NCBI GenBank assembly: GCA_010279815.1
Contig: QEOQ01000710.1
Coordinates: 91,637 to 155,636, forward strand
DNA length: 64,000 bases
Source of the DNA: Brachionus plicatilis
Taxonomy: Eukaryota > Rotifera > Eurotatoria > Ploima > Brachionidae
Reading direction: 5' to 3'
Shown here piece by piece: positions 56,101-64,000 of the stretch. The stretch's first letter is position 1, and each line of letters opens with the position of its first letter. The notes below the pieces were generated by a model, which was not told the DNA's origin, ran no database searches, and saw nothing but the letters and a program-made list of their open reading frames with translations. Made by a program: the position numbers and the translations under genes.

Positions 56101-56503
56101 AGTCTATCTCGCCAGTGTCCGAGTTGACCAGATGCTCGACGAATTTGGACAGGCTGGCGTAGCGCAGCTGCTTCAGCTTCACCCTGGTGTACACTAGGCC
56201 CGAGTTGGCACCGGAATTTACTTGATTGTTGTTCGAGTCGGTCAGCTGAGTATTGTAGACTTTTTTGAACGAAATTTGGTATATACAGTCGTCGCCTTGT
56301 TCCTCGAAGTCGTAAGACTCGCTCTCCAAAGAGGTAATCTGGGACTTTGGTCTGAATTTGAACTCGCTGTTGGACGAGCGCAGATTGCTCAGCGACGAGT
56401 TCAGGTCGGCTTTGTCGCGTCCAAAGTTAGGCTCATTGGTGGCAAAAAAATTGTTCAAATTGGTAAAAGAAGTCGAGTTTCGTTTACTAAAATTTTTGGA
56501 CAT
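44136..56503 (-). CDS. RalGDS-like Ral guanine nucleotide exchange factor, four exons
   Basis: Exons (minus) 56503-55281, 55201-55117, 50347-50240 and 45116-44136 join in frame to 798 residues. The layout is that of RalGDS/RGL proteins: a RasGEF N-terminal (REM) domain at about 100-235 (LRYASLSKFVEHLV, FLATYRTFSDTRTVLSML); a CDC25 catalytic domain at about 275-540 (FAEQLTFLDKIYFQKL, LGSVWGTRYQKSS, KIVRKWIEIARHCRKLKNFN, GPYVSRLEKCW, EGTSKYAEINL, GTIPFLGMFLRDLEYL); a Ser/Asn-rich linker; then a Ras-association domain at about 659-747 (YTVKVKIE ... MQLVLRKR). It activates Ral GTPases downstream of active Ras at membranes. Junctions: GCCGGC^GTAATT, ATAAGG^GTTTGT, CAAACT^GTAAGT. The coding DNA is far GC-richer than its introns. 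Introns 2 and 3 are about 4.8 and 5.1 kb and full of transposons. Start ATG in CAAAATGTC context. Alternative upstream exons cannot be ruled out. Confidence 0.95.
45549..45879. mobile_element. MITE of the GGCAAAAT family, complete copy
   Basis: 331 bp with long arms: GGCAAAATATTATTTATTGT at the left, its complement ending ATTTTGCC at the right. Flanks ATCAACAG and ATCATTAG are an imperfect 8-bp target duplication. Deleting the element and one flank copy rejoins the LINE frame exactly (YADDTKILS, then LVNNFNS), which confirms the boundaries. A truncated copy is at 16402-16640. Confidence 0.92.
46045..46276. mobile_element. TTGACTT-repeat (hAT-like) element in the LINE relic
   Basis: The left side reads AGTAAGTCAGAC then CAAAGTCCAAGTCCAG; the right side GGACTTGGACTTGACTTGAG, GACTTGTGAC and CAACTCTG. 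It breaks the LINE frame between KIDLKPL and GIIRKAF. Boundaries are approximate, and some LINE sequence between these points has been lost. Confidence 0.65.
46905..47516. other. CATAGAA-repeat region and an unidentified ORF fragment
   Basis: Bases 46905-47290 have scattered CATAGAA/TTCTATG motifs like the nested element at 54.2 kb. On the plus strand 47270-47516 is open and reads DYEKKIYERSPILLLKELEP, YETVLICDTRKRKAYCYLAK, then QRFRTTLMES. Its composition is less AT-biased than its surroundings, so it is probably part of a transposon-encoded protein; I do not recognise the family. It lies in RalGDS intron 3, antisense to the gene. Confidence 0.4.
47590..47815. repeat. TTGACTT-repeat element copy
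   Basis: AAAGTCAAATTCCAAACTTT ... CCAGGTAGTTAGGTATTGTG ... AAGACTTGTGACTTATAAAC then AACTCTG. Same element as at 30600-30868 and related to 12331-12635. The right end reads AGACTTGTGAC...CAACTCTG, as at 46.27 and 54.85 kb. Confidence 0.7.
48320..48850. mobile_element. Foldback element, about 530 bp, arms about 200 bp
   Basis: Left arm: TTAATCTTTTTGGTTGCAAT, GAGTAGCAGAGCATAGGTTG, TGAAGTCCAGTACAAAAGAA. Right arm: TTCTTTTGTACTGGACTTCC and onward, the near-perfect complement. The centre has GCAGAGATTTTGTACATCAT (core module). A worn extra piece of the left arm (GTTATGTGAAATTCAGTAC) lies just outside at about 48249-48267. A related fragment is at 16190-16340. No target duplication was resolved. 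Confidence 0.85.
48910..49437. repeat. Foldback element of the GGCAA-TTGAAG family
   Basis: GGCAAATTGAAGTTCATGAT at the left, ATCATGAACTTCAAGTTGTC at the right. Arms further in are worn. The second of three family members (others at 35885 and 53563). Confidence 0.7.
49502..49838. mobile_element. Foldback MITE of the GGCATTGTGAA family
   Basis: 337 bp, ends GGCATTGTGAA and TTCACAATGCC, as at 4490-4796. Arms of about 150 bp (TTTTTACTATGAGTCAAAAA, AGCTGATACAGACTTAGTAC and complements). Flanks AATAGTTAA and ATTAGTTAA make a 9-bp duplication with one mismatch. The centre holds CTGCAAAAACTCTGCAA and TTGCAGAGTTTTTGCAG, the shared core hairpin. Confidence 0.9.
51480..51990 (+). pseudogene. Transposase-like C-terminal relic with an AT-hook
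   Basis: Around the small MITE at 51584, the plus strand has WYQCVKCEIRLKM upstream and, downstream, EEKNSQSAAKGKRSRPAGSK then QS and stop (51929-51991). KRSRPAGSK is AT-hook-like, and the whole resembles the tail of the SWIM-type relic at 24.6 kb or of piggyBac-like proteins. Several stops. Family uncertain. Confidence 0.35.
51584..51802. mobile_element. Small MITE with perfect 9-bp target duplication
   Basis: 219 bp, ends GGGAGAGTGAAGTTGAGAGC and GCTCCCAACTTCACTCTCCC. TTAAGATAT stands on both sides (51575-51583 and 51803-51811). Nine-base duplications point to Mutator-like transposition. The interior has no coding capacity; the 65-codon frame crossing its left end is not a gene. Confidence 0.93.
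52000..53562. other. Repeat-poor part of RalGDS intron 2
   Basis: Very AT-rich. No gene, arm pair or target duplication was recognised. A short less AT-rich patch is near 52398-52450 (GGATACCCTGGGCAGTTCCG), with no match in the window. Confidence 0.4.
53563..55048. repeat. Foldback of the GGCAA-TTGAAG family with nested elements
   Basis: GGCAATTTGAAGTTTGAGAT at the left end and ATCTAAAACTTCAATTTGCC at the right, about 1.49 kb apart. Inside are a TTGACTT-repeat element (53963-54852: CAGACTTGCGC at the left, AACAACTCTG at the right) and, within that, an element with ends AAAAAAATCATAGAA (54215-54755). The outermost arms are therefore the oldest insertion. All lie in RalGDS intron 2. Confidence 0.65.
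54215..54755. mobile_element. CATAGAA-repeat element, innermost of three layers
   Basis: Begins AAAAAAAAATCATAGAA and ends TTCTATGATTTTTTTTT. Near each end CATAGAA or TTCTATG recurs several times (54285, 54680, 54732). No target duplication is evident because the flanks are A/T runs. Confidence 0.6.
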
Positions 56504-57069
56504 TTTGTTGGCAATTTTTTTTTTTTTGCTTTTTTCTCTTTATCTATCGAATTTGATATGTTCTCATCTAGAATAGACAATTCACATTTTTAGGCCAAGT
56601 TTTAAGTTTTAGAAGAGATGCCTATCTTGAAATCGGATCAAATTAGGTTGGCTTGAATTTTTGCTGGAAAAAAATGTGGCTCTGATTTTTAGGCCCCGTA
56701 TCCGACTTGTTTAAAAGCGTTTTGGAATTTTTTTTACCTTTTTTTTTTTGTTCTCAAAATGGAAAATTTTTTTGTTGAAATTATGAAATTTTTTTCAAAA
56801 AAAATCTGAAATTATTTTGACAAGGCTTTCAAAGAAATTGTCTGTTTTTTTGTTGCACCATGTTGTAGTCCAGCTGTCTGGCTATTGTAATGTTTGGATC
56901 AACATTGGAATTTTTATTAAAATATTGGAACACTTTTGGCTAGATAAAATTTTGCTAGTAAAAGTTAAGATTGATTTGAAAAATTTGAGATAGTATTATT
57001 TTGTTATGGCAACATTTTTTTTCTTTTGAGCATTTTTCAATAATACTTTAAGTTAAAAAAAACAAAAAA

Positions 57070-57828
57070 TAAATGATTTTATTATTAAAAAAAACAAGAA
57101 GATTAAATTCAAAATATCTCTTTTAAAAAAATTAAATCATTTGATTTTTTTTCCGCTTATCTTTTTTTTTTAAATTAAAGTATCTATAATGGACCTTTTT
57201 GTTTTTCAGAAATAAATTTTAAGGCAATTTTGGATAATGTTTTAGATTTTCTTGAATTTTTCAACCAAATAGAGTTCAATATGTTTTAATTATTTTGTTC
57301 GTTTTTTTTTTTTTTACTTTTTTAAAAAAGGCAAAGTATAAATAAATGAATCTAAAAACTTATTTTGTATACAAAAGATATGTTTATAATGTTCTCAAAC
57401 AATTCAAGTTCTTTATTTTTTACCACTACACCAAACTGCTTCTTTTAAATTTTAAAACAAAATATGAAAAAAATATTTGTATGAAAAATAAACAAGGATT
57501 GAAAAAAGGATAATCATTAATGTAAAAAAAGTCATTAGATTCATTGATTTATGCTTTATTTTTATTTTTTAAAAATCGAACAAAATTATTAAAACATTAT
57601 GAACTTTATTTGGTTGAAAAATTCAAGAATATCTAAAGCATGTTTAAAAAAATTATCTTAAAATTTATTTCTAAAATTTTGACAAAAAATATAAAGGTCT
57701 TTTAAAGATTTTTTAGTTTTTAAAAAAAAATGATAACCTGAAAGACAATCAAATGATTTAATTTTATTAAAAGAGATATTTTTAATTTTATCCTGTTTTT
57801 TTTTAATGATAAAATTAGATATTTTTTG
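57070..57828. mobile_element. Foldback element, about 760 bp, arms about 290 bp
   Basis: Arms pair along nearly their whole length: AAATATCTCTTTTAA and AAATTAAATCATTTGATT; AAAGTATCTATAATGGACCT; GAATTTTTCAACCAAATAGA; complements at 57530-57828 (TCTTTTAATAAAATTAAATC and TTTGGTTGAAAAATTC on the opposite side). Only about 180 bp separate the arms. No coding capacity. Ends are AT-rich and lack a clear duplication. Confidence 0.8.
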
Positions 57829-58087
57829 TTTTTTTCTTACTTAATGTTTCTCATTGAAAATGTTAAACAGAAATAAATCTTAGCAAATACAAAAATCTGA
57901 ATTTTCCAAAATACATTGAAGAGATGGTTTACTTTTTGTACATTTTTTTATTTAGTGGGAAATTTTGTCAATAAAATTAATAAAAACATCATAAATTCCC
58001 ATCAAATGGTAATGTGAAATTACAACACAAAACGTTTGATCCGATGGTCAAAAATATATTCTGAATATGTAACAAAGCGTCAAAATT

Positions 58088-58212
58088 TTAGTTTCACCTG
58101 CTGCGAAAGTCTGCAAAAACTTTTAAAATTAATTACGCATTTAATTTCAATAGTTTAAAATGGCGTAATATTTTGCAGACTTTCTCAGTAGGTAAAACTA
58201 AAACTGTTAAAA
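58088..58212. repeat. Hairpin with the shared CTGCAAAA core
   Basis: TTTTAGTTTCACCTGCTG ... AAAGTCTGCAAAAACT, then AATTACGCATTTAATTTCAA, AATGGCGTAATATTTTGCAG and ACTTTCTCAGTAGGTAAAAC. The arms pair imperfectly. The TTAATTRCGCAT ... AATGGCGT core is nearly the same as inside 4490-4796. Confidence 0.75.
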
Positions 58213-61200
58213 AATATTGAAAATCATTCTTGACTTAAACTTTACAACTTACTAAAATGTTCCAATATTTTGAATGTTATAATCAGGTGCGTAGACGGAA
58301 ATTCTAATACAACTAAATCTCGATAATTGGGATGTATAGCTTCATAGAATCTTAATACAGCTTAATTTACGAGACTTAACGAATAATATTTTAATATATT
58401 TTTTTTGTTAAATATCACTTTTATTATATTTTTATTATTTAGAAACATCATCTAAATTAATTTGAAAAGATACAATAAGTAAACACTTTTTTCAAACAGT
58501 GTTTATATTCAACATGTTTTATGAAAAAATTTAAATATTTAAATAAAAAATTTTTTTACAAAATTTAAATACCAAAAAATTCAATTACATAATCAATTTT
58601 TAAAAGGCATTTTAATTTTCTATTTAAAAGATTACAATTTTTTTAATTTTTTTAAAGTTACTTTAAAACGACATTAAAAAAATTAGATTTTTTAAAATTT
58701 TAAAATAAAATGAGCTTAATGAAATAAAATTGCTACCAATTTTCAAGATTCGACTGAAGTTAAAGTTATAATTTTATTTTTGGGTCCAAACTCCACTTAT
58801 AACTCAATTTTTCTAGTTGTTGCTTAACTAATTTTTTGACACTTATTAAAATTTGATACATTTAAATTTTCTGTTTGATCTAAATGATACATGTAACATA
58901 ATACTTGCTAAAATATTATTTTATCATGAGACAGCTTTGATAAAATTCAAGGCAAAAGCTAAATTTGTTTTACAAGTGTGGCAAAACACAGGATAATCTT
59001 ATGTAAATCATCGTAGTTTAACATTAGGACAGTTACAATAATTTACGACTTTTTTTTATTCTAAAAGTCTTAAATATTTCTTTAATTTTAATAAAAATTA
59101 ATTTTTTAATTTTTTAAAATAGAATTTCGAAAAAAAACAATATCAAATAGTAAATTTAAAAAATATAATTAAAACTCATACTCTCTTATTTTCAAAAGTA
59201 AATCTTCTTTTTTTAAATTTGATTCGTAAATTCAAAAAATCTGTTTAAACAAATTTTTATCTAAATATTATTTATCCTTTATTTTCTCTTCAATAATATT
59301 CTAGAAAAAAAACCTGACTCCCATTTAATGTTTCTTAAATAAAGTAATGTTTATTTAAAAAAAAATTAGTTAAGTTAGCGCACTTGAAAGTTCTTTAATA
59401 GGAAAATGATCCCAAAGTAATTGATTTTTTTAATCTTTCTAAAAATAGAAAATTGCTCTTACATTTCATGGAAAGTGAATTCTTACTTCCCATCTTCAAA
59501 TTCATGAAATTTTATGATCTGATTCTTAAATTGATTGAATTTGCTCTTGGTGTAAAGATTAATTGAATAAAAAAGGAGCTTAAAGTCAAATTAAAATTAC
59601 AACTAATAATCTAATATGAATAAAACATTTTTTTTTAGATCTTTTTTTCTTTAAAATTAGATAAAGTGAACAGTTTTTTTAAGCTAAATTTCTTATTTTT
59701 TAAATTTGAATAGGTTGATTTACCATCTTTAAAAGAATACTAAATTTAGGTATTTTTCTTAAAATTAGAAAAGTTTAAAACAAAAAGCTAATAATTTTAG
59801 GAATTATTTGATTTCAAAAAATAATTATTTTTAATTTTAAAAAATGTTGTAGAATTTTATTGCTTGTCGAAATATAAAAAAATTTTTTTTTGAAATCAAC
59901 ATCGTTTTACAGCTTGGAATTGAAAGTGGAAATCAAATTCATCTTGACTAAAAAATCAACCTCTTGAAAAAAATAGCTTACTGTAATAAATTAATTACTA
60001 ACAATGAAAATTTATTTTTTAAAAAAACTTAAATTTGAAAAAATTCAATTCAACACCATGTTATTCGAAGACTAAAAAAATAAATAAATGTTTTTTGGCT
60101 TTTTTTTTGATTCCTTTTTACTTTTTAGCAGCAATTTCCTTTATTCACAGATTATTTATTTGCATACTTAAACAAATCTGGTTCACTGGAAAATAATACC
60201 TACAGACTATTCCTCAAAATGAATCTGAGCTTTAATTCTATAATTAAATGCAAAAATTTTAAAATATTAATTGATCAATCATTTTTACCATTAATACCTC
60301 AAAGCAATTTTTTTTTAATCTTAAATTTCTAATAAAACAATTAATTTCTAAATACTTAAATAATTTTAAATGACGCTATTGAAAAGTAAACAAATTCTCG
60401 AAGAATATTGAAATCTCGAGCTTCTTATAATCTTAATCTATAATCGACTAAAAAAATTAGTCGAAGCTAAAACTCGGATCCTAGTCCATGCAGTAAAAAG
60501 TTTTTAATGCAAAAAAAATATTTGAAAATTTTCTTTTTTAAGGCTACATTTAAAATTTAAACTTTTTAAATTGCATCAAAATTCTTACAATAAAGCAATC
60601 TATTAGATTAAAAATTAATTTATTTATTCTATTCGGTGTTTAACCTTCTTGATTTAATTAAATTGAAAAGTCTGCTTATTTATCTTTCGAGATATTTGGG
60701 TAAATTGGTTTTACTATTTGATCTAAATATTTAAAAAAATTATATTTCATCTAAAATTTGAATCATTAATTCTTGATGATTGAAAAGTGCGAATGTCTCT
60801 AATAAATAACTGAACAAACACTATTTAAATAATTAAAAATTTAATTATTATGTTAATTTTATAGGGTTGCAAATTATATAATATGAAGTTGGTTATAAAA
60901 CACTTTTAAATGTTTACTCTTTATTTTTACATGAAATTATTTTTTTATAAATGGATAATATAGCAATACCGTGCGTTCAAAGTAAATAATTGTTATTGAT
61001 TACTGAGATGATATTAAAAGTATTATTTGCCAAGACATTAAAAAAATATTCACAAAAATTTACTAAAAAACCTCCAAAATACATAAAGCCTGATATCGTG
61101 TTAAAACATTCGAATTTAAATTGAATTGTTTTTAAATTAAATTTTTGAAAAATTAAAAAAAAAAATTCCAAGAAATGTTTAGATATTTAATTTTAATTCC

Positions 61201-62876
61201 CTGAAAAAATAACTCTATTTAGAAGCGATTTTATTAGTAATCCTCACAAGTGTTACTTAAAAATAATTCATTTTCAAAAATAAAAAGAGTTAAAAATTAA
61301 CAAGACGGAACATAAAATAAAAAAATTATTTATGAATCAAAAATTTTTGTCAATAACTAGAGAGAGAAAAAAAAGGAAAAAACTTGCTCGCAAAATTGTC
61401 GGACATTTAATAAAAGAGAAAAACGCTTAAAAATTAAAAGCAGAAGAATAAAATTAAAATTAAGTTTAAATTTATTTCGTTTTACGAGTCTCTTTTGATT
61501 CACACAACAAAACAGGGTGATAAAAATGACATTTAGAAAATTAAGAAAGCTTTTTCTTCAAAATTAAAAACTTTTAGGACTTAAATTGTTTTATTCATAA
61601 ATTATGAAATATTTTCGAACAATAATTAAAAATAAAAATCCACTTTATCTTTGTTCCAAAGTTAAATCTGTCAATTGCCTGATTTCATTATTTACACAAA
61701 CAATAGGCAATTAAAATTGCTAGGCTTCTCGCTGAAAATTTAGCAAATCCATTAAAAAAATTTCTAATAAGTTTTTCTAATTAAAATTAATTTAAATTTT
61801 TTTACTTCAAAATTTTATTTTGCGATTAAATGAAGAAAAATCACAAAAATTTTACATTAAAAATTTCTTAAATAATTCTACCTTTCTTTTAAAAAAAAAA
61901 CATGAACTCAGTTCAGAATAAACCTTAAAACCAATGCTAAAAAAGGTGTACTCTTTTAAACATGCATTTGCTCATCTAATATTAAAAAAGAATAAAGCTT
62001 TTTAATCATTTTCATTTAAAAGTAATTACGGTGTGTTTAAAAAAGCAATGTGATAAACATTTAAAAAAAATAAGAAAAAAAATTCTCCAAAAAAAAATTG
62101 TGACAGAGAAAATTTTTTAAAATTGCCTAAAAAAGCCTATTTTTCGAATAAATTTTCGGCAGTTTTTTTCCCAACTTTTTCTAATCGTAAATTTTTGATA
62201 GATTTGTCTTGTAGACCAAAATGACGGGATAGAGTTAATATTAAGTGATTTTTAAGCTAAGCCTAAAATTTCATATCTGGTCAACCTTTTTGGGCTTATG
62301 TCTTCGGCTAATTTGGTTTTATTAGCGGACAGGCTTAAGCATATGCCGGTCCAAGCTTATCTATCAAGTTAATCATCGCTAAAAGTCACAAATTTTCACT
62401 GGCTATTTCATTTCTGCCAATTTTGGGTCAGGTGCGATTGAATATTTGAGCAACAACAACAACAAAAACTCTCAAAAATCTTAAGCAACAACTTACGAGC
62501 AAACACTTAAACTCGCAATATCAAGGAGATCTTTTAAATAACTCCAAAAAGAATACCTTAAAAAAATTGAAATTTTTTTGCTAGGAATTCTTAATTGACG
62601 CTTAAAGACCCGAAAATAATGGCTAGCAAAATATGTCTCTAGCAAATTTATTCTAAGGGCCAGCCAACAAAAAGAATTAGCTTAGCCTAAATTTATCACC
62701 AAGCTAACTGTTTTGATCAATATTTACAAGGTCTTTGGACAAAAATTTTAATTAAATTTTTTATCTTTGGCACTTGAAATTAGAGCGCTGCGTCACGCTT
62801 GGCTAGATGGCCTGTCCGCACATTAGTTCCAAACCACTTGCAGCCACTACACTTTAGAGGACATTTAGCTACTTAC

Positions 62877-62958
62877 CGTGGCGAGCAGATCCGGCTTCAC
62901 GGCTACAATTTCGCTGCCGAACGGACAAATTTTATTTGTTTTGCAGTCGAGTCTGATG
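62877..62958 (-). CDS. Orphan internal exon of an unidentified gene
   Basis: 82 nt on the minus strand between a good acceptor (CAATTTATTTAG^C) and a perfect donor (CACG^GTAAGT). It encodes IRLDCKTNKICPFGSEIVAV then KPDLLAT, enters in phase 2 and leaves in phase 0. GC content is much higher than in flanking DNA, with balanced codon use. No neighbouring exon was recognised within the window on either side. It belongs either to a gene that starts to the right of the window, or to an upstream alternative first part of RalGDS, which lies 6.4 kb downstream on the same strand. The two cysteines and the PFG turn suggest an extracellular or small-domain protein, but I do not recognise it. Confidence 0.55.
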
Positions 62959-64000
62959 CTAAATAAATTGGATTAATCTAAAAATAGGCCAAACGAATAA
63001 GCTAAAGCCATAGAGAAGCCTTGGCCAAAAAAAATGAACATTGAGCGAAAAGATAAAATTTTATCTGTGTGACCTAAATAAGTTTGGAAAGTGGACATTT
63101 ATGGGGCAGTGGGGATTAGGCAAAGTTGACTGGCCAGCTAATTCGTGTTTTAGCCAATATGATACAATTTAAGTGGGAATTAGCACAAAAGCACGCTCTT
63201 GCCAAAATGGACCAGCTATTGAATCACACTCGACACACACAAAAACAACAAAACAAAATCTTGAAAATTTATCTAATTAAGTGTCGTTGGCAAAATTCTT
63301 TAAATATTTCAACTTAATTTGTTTTGCAACAATAGATAATTGCAAGAGAGAGAGAGAAAGAGAGAAAGAGAAATTTTGTAGTGGCTTTGGCTTGGAAAAA
63401 ATTAAAACCTTGCAAATGAGTCACAAAAGATTGTAGTTTTGTGTTGTTGTTGTTGCTCACTTTCGCTCGATTACTTTCTTTACACGCTTACTCTTCATAT
63501 TCTAATAAATTCAAATTTCAAAATGAAAAGAATAATTTATTCTTGCTTTACCTAAACAAATATTTCCATTCTATTATGCTAAGTTTATGCTACGAATGTT
63601 TGAATTAGAGCCATTCTGAATTGAGCCAAAAAGATGTCAACATTTTGTGCTTATTATTCTATCTTAAGGTAACCTTTGTTTACTTAATTGCTTGAGGTCT
63701 TGGTAAAATTCAATATAAGCTATTTTCGATTTTCAGATCAATGGAAGTCTGAGTGGCTCAGTCAATTTTAGATTAAAGAAATAAAAAATTTTAAAAAATT
63801 TACTTTTTATTGTATCTTTTTTTTGTACATCATTTATTTTTATGTATTTTTTCTTTAATTCTAATAACGATAAAAAAGCATAGGGTAAAAATTGTCTTTA
63901 TTTTAAAAAATTTCTTAAATAATACCGGTTTTTATTTTTTTTACAATTACTGGAATGAAAAGGAATTCTATGATAAAATTATTTAATTTAAAAAAATTCC
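62959..64000. other. Less AT-rich non-coding end of the window
   Basis: Contains a (GA)n run at 63344-63372 and (GTTGTT)n at 63441-63458. The latter, with GAGCAACAACAACAAC at 62448-62466, makes a distant inverted pair. The open frame at 63126-63317 has no recognisable feature. Probably intron or regulatory DNA of the gene owning the exon at 62877. Confidence 0.4.
63344..63372. repeat. GA-rich microsatellite
   Basis: AAGAGAGAGAGAGAAAGAGA followed by GAAAGAGAA. The only purine GA repeat of this length in the window; such tracts can bind GAGA-type factors, but nothing here proves it. Confidence 0.7.

Larger units (their letters stand above)
56504..62876. other. 6.4-kb gene-free region upstream of RalGDS
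   Basis: No gene supported. The promoter of RalGDS should lie in the first few hundred bases, but no motif can be called. Foldback and hairpin elements are listed separately. Bases 62150-62876 are noticeably less AT-rich and contain (CAA)n at 62451-62466. A 64-codon minus frame at 60977-61171 is Phe/Asn-rich composition bias. Confidence 0.45.

Noticed and set aside
55382..56593. Plus-strand ORFs opposite RalGDS exon 1
   Set aside because: GC-rich antisense shadows of a conserved exon; RasGEF domains are unambiguous on the minus strand.
60977..61171. 64-codon minus-strand Phe-rich ORF
   Set aside because: Composition alone explains it; no splice signals or domain.
1..64000. CRISPR arrays, operons, or bacterial phage content
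   Set aside because: No regularly spaced identical repeats with unique spacers; genes have introns and eukaryotic domains, so the window is not prokaryotic.

Overview
This is eukaryotic, extremely AT-rich DNA (long A/T runs, short GC-richer islands) with GT..AG introns. It carries metazoan genes: MAM-domain membrane protein, group XII phospholipase A2, equilibrative nucleoside transporter, RalGDS-type exchange factor and an intronless 7TM receptor. There are no operons, ribosome binding sites or CRISPR arrays. Base composition, compact genes separated by transposon debris, and the style of the intronless 7TM receptor suggest a small invertebrate, most likely a monogonont rotifer such as Brachionus. 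That assignment is inference from memory; no search was run.

Layout. 0.3-0.5 kb: a probable first coding exon (+). 1.6-4.1 kb: a reverse transcriptase/RNase H relic and a broken coiled-coil ORF (-). 4.5-6 kb: a foldback element with a 9-bp target duplication, a cyclin-like pseudogene and a second foldback. 6.8-7.3 kb: an intronless RRM protein (+). 7.5-9.0 kb: two near-identical 753-bp direct repeats. 9.5-9.7 kb: a tRNA-derived SINE. 10.2-15.0 kb: a four-exon MAM-domain membrane protein (+). 15.7-18.4 kb: mariner, foldback and LINE ORF1 relics, nested. 18.8-19.9 kb: a two-exon group XII PLA2 (-). 22.9-24.7 kb: a SWIM/AT-hook transposase-like relic split by a piggyBac-type and a hAT-type element. 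25.2-29.2 kb: a complete seven-exon ENT transporter (-). 29.2-38.7 kb: no gene seen, foldback elements only. 38.7-39.2 kb: a LINE RT relic. 40.0-42.2 kb: a 742-residue intronless 7TM receptor (+). 44.1-56.5 kb: a four-exon RalGDS-like gene (-) whose two large introns hold most of the transposon debris. 62.9 kb: one orphan internal exon (-) of an unidentified gene.

The host genes look unrelated in function: lipid hydrolysis/secretion (PLA2), nucleoside uptake (ENT), adhesion or surface signalling (MAM protein), GPCR signalling, and Ras-to-Ral signalling (RalGDS). Apart from these genes, the window is dominated by short non-autonomous DNA transposons with long inverted arms. Several can be closed to the base because target-site duplications flank them. 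In one case removing the element restores a broken reading frame exactly.

I did not find a clearly new enzymatic or defence system. The most unusual things are the modular foldback families that share a common core hairpin, a foldback carrying a C2H2 zinc-finger tail, and the layered insertions. Exon structures were read by hand from frame, phase and splice signals; transcript data were not available.
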